Assembly (NCBI RefSeq): GCF_013155295.1
Contig: NZ_JABJXT010000016.1
Location: forward strand, 1 to 64,000
Origin: Pseudogemmobacter hezensis
Lineage (GTDB): Bacteria; Pseudomonadota; Alphaproteobacteria; Rhodobacterales; Rhodobacteraceae
Reading direction: 5' to 3'
DNA: 64,000 nt
The notes under the pieces were generated by a model. The model was given only the letters and a program-made list of their open reading frames with translations. It searched no databases and had not been told where the DNA came from. The translations under genes and the position numbers were made by a program. Shown piece after piece: positions 33,981 through 43,231 of the stretch. How positions within the stretch are numbered: position 1 is the stretch's first letter; every line of letters begins with the position of its first letter.

Positions 33981-34774
33981 GTGTCGGCTTTGAAAAACGC
34001 AGCATCCGGCTGGTGATCTGGGCGCTGACGGCGATTGCGCTGATCGTGGTCTATCTGCCGCCGATCTATCTGGTCGGGGTCTCGTTCAATCCCGCGCTGC
34101 AGCCTGCCCTGCCCGCGCCCGGCGAGATCAGCCTGAAATGGTATGGCGCCCTTCTGGGCGAGGGGCGCCTGTTCGCGGCCCTGCGCGAAAGCCTGCTGAT
34201 CGCCAGCGTTGTCACCCTGGTCTCAACCGTGACCGCGCTGATCGCGGCGCTGGCCTATCTGGAACTGGGCAAGCTGCGCAACAGCTGGTTTTTGCTGATG
34301 ATCCTGCCGATGTTCGTGCCGGGCATCATCCAGGGCCTTGCGCTTTCGGTGCTGCTGAACCGCTGGGAGGTGGTGCCCTTCTGGGGCACGGTTGCGCTTG
34401 GCCATGTGCTTTGGGCGATGCCGTTTTCCTTTACCGTCATCCTGACCTCTATGGTTTCGGTCCGGCGCAGCTATCTGCTGGCGGCCGCCGATCTGGGGGC
34501 CGGATGGGGACAGAGAACGCGCCAGATCGTGCTGCCGCTGATCCTGCCGGGGCTGGTGGGCAGCGTGGTGTTCTCTTTCCTGCTGTCTTTCAACGAGTTT
34601 TCCCGCTCGTCCTATCTGGTCGGGCGTCAGAACACGCTGCCGCTTGAGATGTTTGGCAAGATGAACTCGGGCGCGACACCGACAATCTATGCGCTTTCGG
34701 GTCTGACACTGATCGTCTCGATCCTGCTGGTGGGGATCGTAATGCTGATCAGCGCCAGGCGCAGCCGCAGCTGA
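33977..34774 (+). CDS. PotC-type ABC transporter permease
   Basis: A 265-residue permease of the PotC class, pairing with the preceding PotB-type protein. Six hydrophobic segments are visible and the coupling loop is RRSYLLAAADLGAGWGQR. It starts within the ATGA overlap. It completes the importer and is followed 42 bases later by the M20 amidohydrolase gene on the same strand. Confidence 0.88.
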   Translation: MSVGFEKRSIRLVIWALTAIALIVVYLPPIYLVGVSFNPALQPALPAPGEISLKWYGALLGEGRLFAALRESLLIASVVTLVSTVTALIAALAYLELGKLRNSWFLLMILPMFVPGIIQGLALSVLLNRWEVVPFWGTVALGHVLWAMPFSFTVILTSMVSVRRSYLLAAADLGAGWGQRTRQIVLPLILPGLVGSVVFSFLLSFNEFSRSSYLVGRQNTLPLEMFGKMNSGATPTIYALSGLTLIVSILLVGIVMLISARRSRS

Positions 34775-34816
34775 GGCGCGCGCCGCGCGCTCAGCCCAAT
34801 CCCCATCGGAGCCCCC

Positions 34817-35995
34817 ATGACCAACGACCGGATTTCACAAATCGCACAGACTGCTGTGGGCTGGCGTCACCACCTGCACCGCTGCCCCGAGCCGGGCTAT
34901 GCCGAGCATGAGACCGCAGATTTCATCGCGCAGACCCTGATCTCTTTTGGGCTGACCCCCAGCCGGGGGCTGGCGGGCACCGGGGTCGTGGCCGAGATTT
35001 CCGGAAGCCACGCAGGCCCGGTGACGGCCCTGCGCTGCGAAATGGATGCGCTGCCGATCCAGGAGGTGGCCGATCTGCCCCATGCCTCTCGCAACGGGGG
35101 TTTCATGCATGCCTGCGGCCATGACGGGCATATGGCAATGTTGCTGGGCCTGGCGCAAAGCCTGGCTGAGGACCGGACCTTCCCCGGCAAGGTGGTGCTG
35201 ATCTTCCAGCCCGCCGAAGAAACCGGCGGCGGTGCCCTGCGGATGATAGATGAGGGGCTTTTGCAGGCCCATCCCTTTGACCGTGTCTTCTCGATCCACA
35301 ACCTGCCGGGCGAGCCCGCAGGCGCGATCCTGACCCGCAGCGGACCGATCATGGCGGCGGCAACGGTCTGGGATCTGACGATCCGGGGCAAGGGCAGCCA
35401 TGCGGGATGGCCGCATCTGGGGATTGACGCGATCAGTATTGCGGCGGATTTCGTGCAGGGCTGTCAGGCGATAGTGGCCCGCAGGACCGACCCGGTCGCG
35501 GGCGCGACGCTCTCTCCTACAAGGATCAGCGGCGGCAATACCTATAACACCCTGCCCGAAGAGGTGCATATCGGCGGCACGCTGCGCGCGCTGGATGACG
35601 GGGTCAGCGATGCGATCATCGCCCGGATGCGGGCGCTCGCAGCGGGGCTGGCGCTCTCGGCTGATTGCCGCCTGGATTTCCGCGTCACGCCCGGCTATCC
35701 GGTCACCGTCAACCACCCGTCGGTTCTGGCGGATGTGATGCGGGCGGCGCGGGCTGTGGCGGGTGACAACGTCAGTGACAGTGTCAGCCCGAAAATGGGC
35801 ACCGAGGATTTCGCCTATATGCTGCGCGAGAAACCGGGGGCCTATATCTTCCTTGGCGCCGGGGACATTCCCGCGCTGCATGCCAATCTCTACGATTTCA
35901 ACGATGCGATCCTGGAGCCTGGCATCAGACTGATGGCGGCGCTGATCCGCACTGCCAGCATGCAGGACACTGACAGCCTGCACCCGGCCGCTTAA
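34817..35995 (+). CDS. M20D amidohydrolase (hippurate/N-acyl amino acid hydrolase type)
   Basis: A 392-residue metallohydrolase of the amidohydrolase/carboxypeptidase M20D group, which cleaves N-acyl or N-carbamoyl amino acids. The family start RHHLHRCPEPGYAEHET is present. Metal-site motifs follow: GHDGHMAMLLG, PAEETGGGAL with the catalytic Glu, and MGTEDFAYML near the end. Placed after hyuBA and its importer, it is a good candidate to hydrolyse the ring-opened product, the role of HyuC in other systems. A separate transcript cannot be excluded. Confidence 0.86.
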   Translation: MTNDRISQIAQTAVGWRHHLHRCPEPGYAEHETADFIAQTLISFGLTPSRGLAGTGVVAEISGSHAGPVTALRCEMDALPIQEVADLPHASRNGGFMHACGHDGHMAMLLGLAQSLAEDRTFPGKVVLIFQPAEETGGGALRMIDEGLLQAHPFDRVFSIHNLPGEPAGAILTRSGPIMAAATVWDLTIRGKGSHAGWPHLGIDAISIAADFVQGCQAIVARRTDPVAGATLSPTRISGGNTYNTLPEEVHIGGTLRALDDGVSDAIIARMRALAAGLALSADCRLDFRVTPGYPVTVNHPSVLADVMRAARAVAGDNVSDSVSPKMGTEDFAYMLREKPGAYIFLGAGDIPALHANLYDFNDAILEPGIRLMAALIRTASMQDTDSLHPAA

Positions 35996-36042
35996 GGCTG
36001 GGCCTGCAATCCGGCCAGCCATCCCAGGAAGAACGGATCTCT

Positions 36043-36102
36043 GTGTCAGGCTGGCTTGTGTCAGGCTGGCCAGTGTCGGGCTGGCTTGTGTCGGGTTTGC
36101 GC
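36043..36102 (+). repeat. 15-bp tandem repeat, four copies
   Basis: GTGTCAGGCTGGCTT-like units lie end to end at 36043, 36058, 36073 and 36088; the first three differ by one to two bases and the fourth is degenerate. It occupies the convergent gap between the M20 gene and the DeoR regulator. Confidence 0.7.
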
Positions 36103-36117
36103 CTGCCAGGCCAGGGG

Positions 36118-36894
36118 TCAGGCAAAGCAGATCCGCTCGCCGCTGACGGTGCGAAGGGCGTTGAAATGCGCGCTGTCGGCAGCGGCGACGTCCATCACGA
36201 TGTGATCGGGCTCATCGGCGCCCGCATAAGAGACGCGCCCGACCCGCCCCAGTTTTGAGCCATCCGCCAGCAGGATCCGCCGTTTCGCGCGGCCAAAAAT
36301 CGCGCGGGCAATCCCGGCCTCTTCGGGCACGAAGCTGGTGGCCCCCTCTGCCGCGCTCAGCCCAAAGGGCGAGGACAGCGCCAGATCGGCGCTGATTTCG
36401 GCAATCGCGGCCAGGGTCACCATGCCATGGGTCGAGGCAGGTTCGGCGATAAAATCACCGCCAAGCAGGATCGCCCGGTTCTGCCGCGCCCGCGATGAAG
36501 CGGTGCTCAGATGTGTTGCCACCTCGACCGAGTTGGTGAAAACCAGCAGCCCACTCAGCCCGGCCAGCTGCTCTGCAAGACAGGCGGTGGTGCTGCCCGC
36601 GTCGATCAAAAGCGTCTGGCCCGGGCTGACAAAACGCAAAGTCGCCTCGGCAATGGCGCGTTTTTCGCGCAGATTGGTCAGGCTGCGCTCGGGGTAAGGG
36701 GCTTCGCCCTCGCCCGGGACCGGAACGATACCGCCATGGATACGGCGCAGCAGCCCGGCCTCTTCCAGCTCTTTCAGATCGCGGCGCACCGTCTCACGCG
36801 AGACGCCCAGCTCGGTTACGATACGCTCGATTCCGACCTGGCCGAAGGTGCCCAGAAGGGCACGGATCCGCTGATGACGCTCTGCCTGCCACAT
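36118..36894 (-). CDS. DeoR/GlpR-family transcriptional regulator
   Basis: A 258-residue DeoR-family repressor. The N-terminal winged helix includes RIVTELGVSRETVRRDLKEL and is followed by the RIHGG hinge. The C-terminal DeoRC domain, with LLIDAGSTTACLAEQL, binds sugar phosphates in the known members. It lies 15 bases after the IMPase gene on the same strand, and that pair is divergent from a binding-protein operon. A phosphorylated effector would match the neighbouring phosphatase. Confidence 0.87.
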   Translation of the reverse strand: MWQAERHQRIRALLGTFGQVGIERIVTELGVSRETVRRDLKELEEAGLLRRIHGGIVPVPGEGEAPYPERSLTNLREKRAIAEATLRFVSPGQTLLIDAGSTTACLAEQLAGLSGLLVFTNSVEVATHLSTASSRARQNRAILLGGDFIAEPASTHGMVTLAAIAEISADLALSSPFGLSAAEGATSFVPEEAGIARAIFGRAKRRILLADGSKLGRVGRVSYAGADEPDHIVMDVAAADSAHFNALRTVSGERICFA

Positions 36895-36909
36895 CGCCCG
36901 GCCTCCTGG

Positions 36910-37722
36910 TCAGCCCTGCAGCAAGGCCAGCGCCTCGCGGTGCAGCTCGTGGGTGGCAGCTGCGATGACCTGCTCGCCCGAGGCAAGGGTCAGCGGGCGG
37001 CCCTGCCAGTCGGTGATCACGCCGCCTGCCTCTTCGATGATCGGCGCAAGTGTCATGAAATCATAGGGTTGCAAACGGCTTTCGACCACCAGATCGATAT
37101 GGCCCGAAGCCAGCAGCCCGTAAGAATAGCAATCACCGCCAAAGCGCTGCACAAGGCTTGCATCGCGGATCGCCTGATAGGCTACCTGCTCTGCGGCGTC
37201 GAAATAATCGGGCGAGGTGGTGTAGAAACGCGCCTCTGACAGCCGCTGACAGCCGCTGGTCTGCGCCTTTGTCACCCCCCCTGTGGCGCTGAAAAAGCGA
37301 CATCCGCCCCCATGGCTGGCCACCCAGCTTTCGCCAAGCGCCGGCATATGCAAAACGCCCAGTTGCGCCTGCCCGCCGCTGGTCAGGGCCAGCAGCGTGC
37401 CCCAGATCGGCCAGCCGGTAATAAAGCTGCGGGTGCCGTCAATTGGATCGACCACCCAGGTCGGCGCATCTGCCCCCCCTTCGCGGCCAAATTCCTCGCC
37501 CAGAATCGCATGATCGGGGAAGGCCGCGCCAAGCCGCTTGCGCAGCAATGCCTCGACGGCGCGATCGGCCTCGGTCACCGGGCTTTGATCCTCTTTCAGA
37601 TCAATGGCGACCGGCTTGCGGAACCATTCAAGGCCTTTCTCTCCGGCCTCTTGGGCGATGCCCCGGGCAAATTCTGCCATTTCAGCAAGCGATTGGCCGA
37701 TTTTTGCATCGGATATAGGCAT
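36910..37722 (-). CDS. Inositol monophosphatase-family phosphatase
   Basis: A 270-residue Mg-dependent phosphatase of the IMPase fold. The metal-site motifs are intact: GEEFG (75-79), DPIDGT (92-97) and PYDFMTLAPIIEEAGG near residue 230. Such enzymes dephosphorylate inositol, histidinol or sugar phosphates. It shares a leftward unit with the DeoR regulator and faces the importer operon across 132 bases. The arrangement suggests dephosphorylation of the imported compound; histidinol phosphatase is the main alternative. Confidence 0.85.
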   Translation of the reverse strand: MPISDAKIGQSLAEMAEFARGIAQEAGEKGLEWFRKPVAIDLKEDQSPVTEADRAVEALLRKRLGAAFPDHAILGEEFGREGGADAPTWVVDPIDGTRSFITGWPIWGTLLALTSGGQAQLGVLHMPALGESWVASHGGGCRFFSATGGVTKAQTSGCQRLSEARFYTTSPDYFDAAEQVAYQAIRDASLVQRFGGDCYSYGLLASGHIDLVVESRLQPYDFMTLAPIIEEAGGVITDWQGRPLTLASGEQVIAAATHELHREALALLQG

Positions 37723-37854
37723 GTTCAGGGCAACTCCTGCTGCGAAAGGCGGCTTTGGTGAAAAACCTCAATACAACACAAATCCACAGATTGCCACATC
37801 GTCAAGCCTGCGCTACCGTTTCCCAAAAAGAAAACAACCAACAGGAGATGTGAA

Positions 37855-38883
37855 ATGAGGAATACGCTTTCCCGCGTGGCCTGGCTGGCGCTTGGCATGG
37901 CCTGCCTTCCCGCTCTTTCCCCCGCTTTTGCCCCAGCTTTTGCTGGCGAAATCACGGTCTATTCCGCCCTGGAAGAGGATGAGATCGCCGCCTATCTGGA
38001 ACGCGCCGCCGCCGATATGCCCGATGTCACCGTCAATCTCTTGCGCCTGTCGACCGGGGATCTGGGGGCGCGTATCATCGCCGAGGCGGGCAATCCGCAG
38101 GCCGATGTGATCTGGGGCTTTGCCGTTACCAATATGCTGAACCCGGCGATCTATGATCAGCTGGCCGCCTATAAGGCCGCGGGCGAGGATGCGCTTGGAG
38201 AGCAGTTTCGTGACAAAGAGGGCCGCTGGTTCGCGCCAACCGGCTATGTCGGCGCGTTTTGCGTCAATACAGAGCGGCTTGCGCAAATTGGCGCCCCGGT
38301 GCCGACCTCCTGGGCGGATCTGAAAAACCCCGCCTATAAGGGCGAGGTGGTAATGCCTGATCCGGGCTCTTCGGGCACCGGCTATCTGCAGATCGCCGCG
38401 ATCCTGCAAGGCGCGGGCGAAGAGGCGGGCTGGCAGCTGATCAAAGACATCGACCCGAATATGGCGCAATATACCACCTCTGGCTCGCGGCCCTGCCGTA
38501 TGGCGCAGGCGGGCGAATTTGCTATCGGGGCCTCACTTTCCTATGTGGCGATGCAGGGCATCGAAGAGGGGTATCCGATCCAAATGGTGATCCCCGCCGA
38601 TTATGCCGGGTTCGAGCTGGAGGCCAATGGCCTGATGGCTGCGGCGAAAAATCCCGATGATGCGAAACGCTTCCTTGACTGGACGCTGGGTGCAGGCGCG
38701 GCCGAGGCCTATGCCGCCCGCAAGGATCTGGTCACGATTCCCGGCGTGCCGCGCTCGCCTCAGGCAGAGAAGGCCGGGCTGCCCGAGGATCTGACGGCGG
38801 TGCTGTTCCCGATGAATTTCGCAGCCTCGGGCGAGACCCGCGATGCAATCATCACCAAATGGCGCGAGGCGGTCGGGCGCTGA
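37855..38883 (+). CDS. PhnS/AfuA-like substrate-binding protein of an ABC importer
   Basis: A 342-residue binding protein of the iron(III)/phosphonate/sugar-phosphate group. The signal peptide ends AFA before GEITVYSAL. The adjacent tyrosine pair that holds iron in FbpA proteins is not seen; the equivalent region reads IGASLSYVAMQ. ELEANGLMAAAKNPDDAKRF resembles aminoethylphosphonate and hexose-phosphate binders. With the phosphatase and DeoR gene opposite, a phosphorylated ligand is more likely than iron. AGGAGATG precedes the ATG. Confidence 0.78.
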   Translation: MRNTLSRVAWLALGMACLPALSPAFAPAFAGEITVYSALEEDEIAAYLERAAADMPDVTVNLLRLSTGDLGARIIAEAGNPQADVIWGFAVTNMLNPAIYDQLAAYKAAGEDALGEQFRDKEGRWFAPTGYVGAFCVNTERLAQIGAPVPTSWADLKNPAYKGEVVMPDPGSSGTGYLQIAAILQGAGEEAGWQLIKDIDPNMAQYTTSGSRPCRMAQAGEFAIGASLSYVAMQGIEEGYPIQMVIPADYAGFELEANGLMAAAKNPDDAKRFLDWTLGAGAAEAYAARKDLVTIPGVPRSPQAEKAGLPEDLTAVLFPMNFAASGETRDAIITKWREAVGR

Positions 38884-38966
38884 TCTGAAAATGGAATGCG
38901 GGGGCATGGCCCCCCGTATCCCGGTCTGCCATCCCGCCCCTGTCCCCCCGATCAAAGCGAGGCAAA

Positions 38967-39977
38967 ATGACCCTGGACATCCGCGGTCTTTCCAAATTCT
39001 ACGGCACCTATCAGGCGCTGAAGGACATTGATCTCTCCGTTGGCGAAAATGAGTTTGTCTGCCTGCTGGGCCCCTCGGGCTGTGGCAAGACCACGCTTTT
39101 GCGGGCGATTGCCGGACTTGAAAGCTTCGAGGGCGGCCAGATGATGCTGGGCGGGCGCGACCTGGCCACGATCGGGGCCAGGGATCGCGGCTTTGGCATC
39201 GTGTTCCAGTCCTACTCGCTTTTCCCGCATATGACGGTGGCGCAGAATATCGGTTATGGGCTGAAGCTGCGCCGGAAATCCCCGACCCAGATCTCGGCGC
39301 GCGTGGCGGAAATGCTGGCCCTGGTCAGGCTGGAGGATTTCGCCGACCGCCTGCCCTGGCAGCTTTCGGGCGGTCAGCAGCAGCGGGTGGCGATTGCCCG
39401 CGCCCTTGCCGCAGAGCCCGCGCTTTTGCTGCTTGACGAGCCGCTTTCGGCGCTGGACGCGCGGGTGCGGGCGGGCCTGCGCAGCGAGATCCGCCAGATG
39501 CAAAAACGTCTGGGCATTCCGACGATCATGGTCACCCATGACCAGGAAGAGGCGCTGACCATGGCCGATAAAGTCGTCTGCATGAGCGCCGGGCGGATCG
39601 AGCAGATCGGCTCTCCGTCTGAGATATATACCAGGCCCGCGACCCGTTTCGTGGCCGATTTCGTCGGCAGCTCAACCCTGCTCAGCCCCGCCCGCGCCAG
39701 GGCTTTCGGGGCTGCACCCCCGGCCGATGCCCCCGCAGGCAGCCAGGGCGACGACAGGCTGTTTGCCCTGCGCCCCGAGGATGTGCTGATCCGCCCGGAT
39801 GCCAGCGCCCCGGGCCTTGTGCGCTCGATCACCTTTCTCGGCAATGTCAGCCGGATCGAGGTCGACTGGCAGGGCGAGATCATCCTTGCCGAGACCCACC
39901 GCCTGCCCGAATTTGCCGAAGGTGCAACGGTGTCCCTGTCGTTGCAGCCGGGTGCCGGCGCCTGGGTCCGCGCATGA
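38967..39977 (+). CDS. ABC importer ATP-binding protein (PhnT/AfuC-like)
   Basis: A 336-residue ATPase with Walker A GPSGCGKTT, signature LSGGQQQRVAIARAL, Walker B LLLDEPLSALDA and a C-terminal TOBE-like domain (about 265-336). It follows the binding-protein gene by 83 bases and overlaps the fused permease by four. It would energise the same importer. Confidence 0.87.
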   Translation: MTLDIRGLSKFYGTYQALKDIDLSVGENEFVCLLGPSGCGKTTLLRAIAGLESFEGGQMMLGGRDLATIGARDRGFGIVFQSYSLFPHMTVAQNIGYGLKLRRKSPTQISARVAEMLALVRLEDFADRLPWQLSGGQQQRVAIARALAAEPALLLLDEPLSALDARVRAGLRSEIRQMQKRLGIPTIMVTHDQEEALTMADKVVCMSAGRIEQIGSPSEIYTRPATRFVADFVGSSTLLSPARARAFGAAPPADAPAGSQGDDRLFALRPEDVLIRPDASAPGLVRSITFLGNVSRIEVDWQGEIILAETHRLPEFAEGATVSLSLQPGAGAWVRA

Positions 39978-41653
39978 GCGCGGGCGAAAAGCGCGTCTCG
40001 CGCGGGCTGGATACCCCTTTCGAAGAACGTCTGTTTCAGCGCGTGCTTTTGCTGGTGCCGCTGGCGGGGCTGGCGCTGTTTTTCCTCTACCCGCTTTCCA
40101 TCGTGGTCTGGCGCAGCTTTCAGCAAGGTGACGGCACAACCGGGCTGGGGAATTACCGCGAGATCCTGGGTCTTGACCATCTCTGGCGGGTGGTCAGCAA
40201 CTCGCTGGTGATGAGCGGACTGACGGCGGTGATCTGCGTCGGGCTGGGCCTTGTGATCGCCTATGCCCTCAGCCGCACGCGGATACCCCTGCGCTGGCTG
40301 GTCACGCTGGCGCTGATCCTGCCTTTGCTGGCCCCCTCGCTTGTGCAGGCGCTTGGACTGATTTTCATGTTTGGCCGCAATGGCTTGCTGACTTCTTTGC
40401 TGGGGGTGCAGGTGCAGATCTACGGGCTACCGGGCCTGGTGATCGCCAATTCGCTCTATGCCCTGCCCCAGGCGGTGATGATCCTGGCGGTGGCCTTGCG
40501 CCATGCCGACCGGCGGCAATATGATGCGGCGCTGGTGCTGGGGGCCTCACCCTGGCGGCGCTTTGTTGACATCACGCTGCCGGGCCTGCGCTTTGGCCTT
40601 TTAAGCGCGGGCTTTGTCTGCTTCACGGTGACGATCACCGATTTCGGCAATGCGGCGGTGATTGGCGGCAATTATCGGGTGCTGGCCTCAGAGATCTATG
40701 CCCAGGTGGTGGGCCAGATGAATTTCAACATGGGTGCCGTGGTGGGGATCCTGCTTTTGATCCCAACGCTGCTGGCCTTCTATCTGGAAAAAGTGGCGGG
40801 CCTGCGCGGCGGCAGTTCTGAAGGCGCGATCCCGGTCGAGCCTGACCGCTGGGCCCCGCGCGATATTCCGCTGTGGATCCTGACCCATCTGACGGCGCTT
40901 TTCGTGATTGCAATTGTGGCGGTGGTGATCTTTGCAAGCTTCGTGCAGCTCTGGCCCTATCGGATGAGCCTGACGCTGAAAAACTACAATATCACCACCC
41001 AGGGCGGCTATGATCCGCTTTGGACCTCGCTTTATGCCTCGCTGATCACGGCGGTGTTCGGAACGGCGATGCTGTTTGCCCTGGTTCTGGCGCAGCGGAA
41101 AATGCCAGGGTGGTCGGCGCGGCTGGTCTATCTGCTGGCGATTGTGCCCGTGGGCGTGCCGGGGCTGGTGCTGGGCCTGTCTTATGTGCTTTCGTTCAAT
41201 GTGCGGCCGGTCTTTCCGGGCATCCTTTACGGCTCGGCGCTGCTGATCGCGTTTTGCAATTTTTACCACTATCACTCGCAGGGGTTCCTGACGATGGTGA
41301 CGGGCATCCGCAATGTGCCCCAGCCGCTGGAAGAGACCGTCACCACCATTGGCGGCGGCCTGTGGGCCAATCTGCGCGATGCGGTGATCCCGATCATGGT
41401 GCCGACGCTGATCTCGGTGTTCTTCTTCCTGTTCATGCGCGGGATGGTCACGCTGTCGGCGGTGATCTTCCTGATCACCCCAAAGCTGAGCGTGGGCGCG
41501 GTTTCCGTCATGCGGCTGGATCAGGCCGGATCCTCGACCCAGGCGGCAGCGTTTGCGGTGCTGATCATGATCACGGTGCTGGCGGCGATGGGGCTGATGC
41601 GCCTGTTGCTGATCTGGCAATCGCGCCGGTCACGGGCGCGCGCGGCGGGTTAG
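39974..41653 (+). CDS. Fused two-domain ABC permease (FbpB/AfuB-like)
   Basis: A 559-residue protein containing both permease halves, as in FbpB/AfuB types. Twelve or so membrane segments are visible. Each half has its own coupling loop: RRQYDAALVLGASPWRRF near residue 190 and NVPQPLEETVTTIGGGLW near residue 450. It starts in an ATGA overlap with the ATPase. Fusion of the two permeases is usual for this transporter group, not an anomaly. Confidence 0.87.
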   Translation: MSAGEKRVSRGLDTPFEERLFQRVLLLVPLAGLALFFLYPLSIVVWRSFQQGDGTTGLGNYREILGLDHLWRVVSNSLVMSGLTAVICVGLGLVIAYALSRTRIPLRWLVTLALILPLLAPSLVQALGLIFMFGRNGLLTSLLGVQVQIYGLPGLVIANSLYALPQAVMILAVALRHADRRQYDAALVLGASPWRRFVDITLPGLRFGLLSAGFVCFTVTITDFGNAAVIGGNYRVLASEIYAQVVGQMNFNMGAVVGILLLIPTLLAFYLEKVAGLRGGSSEGAIPVEPDRWAPRDIPLWILTHLTALFVIAIVAVVIFASFVQLWPYRMSLTLKNYNITTQGGYDPLWTSLYASLITAVFGTAMLFALVLAQRKMPGWSARLVYLLAIVPVGVPGLVLGLSYVLSFNVRPVFPGILYGSALLIAFCNFYHYHSQGFLTMVTGIRNVPQPLEETVTTIGGGLWANLRDAVIPIMVPTLISVFFFLFMRGMVTLSAVIFLITPKLSVGAVSVMRLDQAGSSTQAAAFAVLIMITVLAAMGLMRLLLIWQSRRSRARAAG

Positions 41654-41669
41654 GCGGGTTGGGCCCGCC
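41653..41669 (+). terminator. Short GC hairpin after the fused permease
   Basis: GGCGGG (41653-41658) and CCCGCC (41664-41669) pair around a 5-base loop, beginning in the stop codon. A C-rich, not T-rich, tract follows, so this is a weak terminator candidate. Confidence 0.3.
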
Positions 41670-41775
41670 CCCCCTGCTCAGCCGCCCCCGCCCGGCCCAC
41701 CCCCAGCCCCAGGCCCGGCCCCAGGTCAGGCCCTCCTGGCACCCCGGACCCGCGCCCTGCGGCGTTTGCCGGGCA

Positions 41776-43158
41776 TCAGGCGTCTGCGCTGACATCCGCC
41801 CGTGAAATCGCACCCGAGGCCCAGCGTGATCTGGCCCCAGGCCCACGCAGTTTCTCGCGCAGCGTGCCCTGGGCATAGCTGGTCTTGTAAAGGCCCCGGC
41901 TTTGCAATTCGGGCACCACGAGGGTGATGAAATCACGAAACCCTTCGTCCAGCACGGCATAAGACAGGTTGAAGCCATCAATCCCGGTGTCGCGGGCCCA
42001 TGCTGCCAGGCTGTCGGCCACCTCGACCGGATCGCCGACCGAGACCGGGCTTAGCCCGCCGATACCACACCAGCGGGCGATCTCGCCGGCACTCCAGCGG
42101 CGGTCGGGATCGGCAGAGCTCATGGCCTCGACCGCGGTGCGGATCGCATTGCTCTCGACATGTTCGAATACCTCATCGGCGGCAAAGCGGGCGAAATCGA
42201 CGCCCGTCCAGCCCGACATCAGCACCAGCCCCCCGATCTCAGAGCTGTAGCGCTGATACTCAGCATGTTTCTCATGCGCCTCGGCGCTGGTTGGCGCGGT
42301 GATAACGGTGTGTTCGGCGATGATCCTCACCTCGGCCGGGTCGCGGCCCGCGCGGGCAAAGGCCTCACGCAGATTGCGCACGCTGCGGGCCAGCACCTGT
42401 TTTGAGGGCGCACCCACAAAGACCGCCTCGGCATGGCGGGCCGAGAAGGCCTGACCAAAAGAAGAGGCCCCGGCCTGGAACAGAAAGGGCGTGCGCTGTG
42501 GTGAGGGCTCTGACAGATGCGGCCCCTCGACCTGGAAGTATTTTCCGCGATGATGGATTGCATGCACCTTTGCCGGATCGGCATAGATGCCGCGCTGGCG
42601 GTCGGCAAGAACGGCGCCCTCTTGCCAGCTGTCCTCCCACAGGCGGTAGCAGACTTCGAGATACTCTTCGGCCATGGCGTAACGCTCGGCATGGCCCGCC
42701 TGGGCGGTGCGCCCGAAATTCCGCGCCGCGCTGTCCTGGGCCGAGGTGACGATATTCCAGCCGATACGCCCCTCTGTCAGATGATCCAGCGTCGAGAAGC
42801 GCCGCGCCAGCGCGAAGGGAGGCTCATAGGTCGTTGACATGGTGATGCCGAAACCCAGATGCCGCGTCGCATGCGCCATGGCTGAAACCAGCAGCGCCGG
42901 ATCATTGCGCGGCACCTGAACGCCAAGGCGCAGTGCCTGATCGGGGGTGCCGCCATAGGTGTCATAATGGCCGTAAGCATCGGCGATGAACATCGCGTCA
43001 AACAGCCCATCCTCCAGCAGCCGGGCCAAATCGACCCAATGGCCCAGCCGATTGAACCCGGCTGAGATATCACGGGGATGACGCCAGAGGCCTGGCGAAA
43101 GGTGGCCGGGGCTGTTCATCAGGAAGGCATTGAAGACAAGCGCGGTCATCTCGGTCAT
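41776..43158 (-). CDS. LLM-class flavin-dependent monooxygenase (DszA/NtaA type)
   Basis: A 460-residue two-component monooxygenase of the NtaA/SnaA/DszA family that uses reduced FMN from a separate reductase. The motifs NSPGHLSPGLWRHPRD, FDAMFIADAYGHYDTYGG and GRIGWNIVTSAQDSAARNFG are family hallmarks. I prefer ATG at 43158 over a GTG four codons upstream. It is divergent from a ribose-type importer whose operon ends in a DszC/SfnB-like protein, so the enzymes and transporter probably share a substrate. No flavin reductase gene is seen in the window. Confidence 0.87.
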   Translation of the reverse strand: MTEMTALVFNAFLMNSPGHLSPGLWRHPRDISAGFNRLGHWVDLARLLEDGLFDAMFIADAYGHYDTYGGTPDQALRLGVQVPRNDPALLVSAMAHATRHLGFGITMSTTYEPPFALARRFSTLDHLTEGRIGWNIVTSAQDSAARNFGRTAQAGHAERYAMAEEYLEVCYRLWEDSWQEGAVLADRQRGIYADPAKVHAIHHRGKYFQVEGPHLSEPSPQRTPFLFQAGASSFGQAFSARHAEAVFVGAPSKQVLARSVRNLREAFARAGRDPAEVRIIAEHTVITAPTSAEAHEKHAEYQRYSSEIGGLVLMSGWTGVDFARFAADEVFEHVESNAIRTAVEAMSSADPDRRWSAGEIARWCGIGGLSPVSVGDPVEVADSLAAWARDTGIDGFNLSYAVLDEGFRDFITLVVPELQSRGLYKTSYAQGTLREKLRGPGARSRWASGAISRADVSADA

Positions 43159-43231
43159 GGGGCGACTCACTTTTGCGGTTTTCTGACGCGAAGCCGTTGG
43201 AATGAGGGGGAATCTTCTCTCGTCTCGCGCG

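Noticed and set aside
33040-36102. Short repeats as a CRISPR array
   Set aside because: Units are 15-17 bp, directly adjacent with no unique spacers, and no cas genes are present.
37855-41653. Iron(III) FbpABC-type transporter
   Set aside because: The binding protein has no adjacent tyrosine pair for iron, and the neighbours are a phosphatase and a DeoR regulator rather than iron-related genes.
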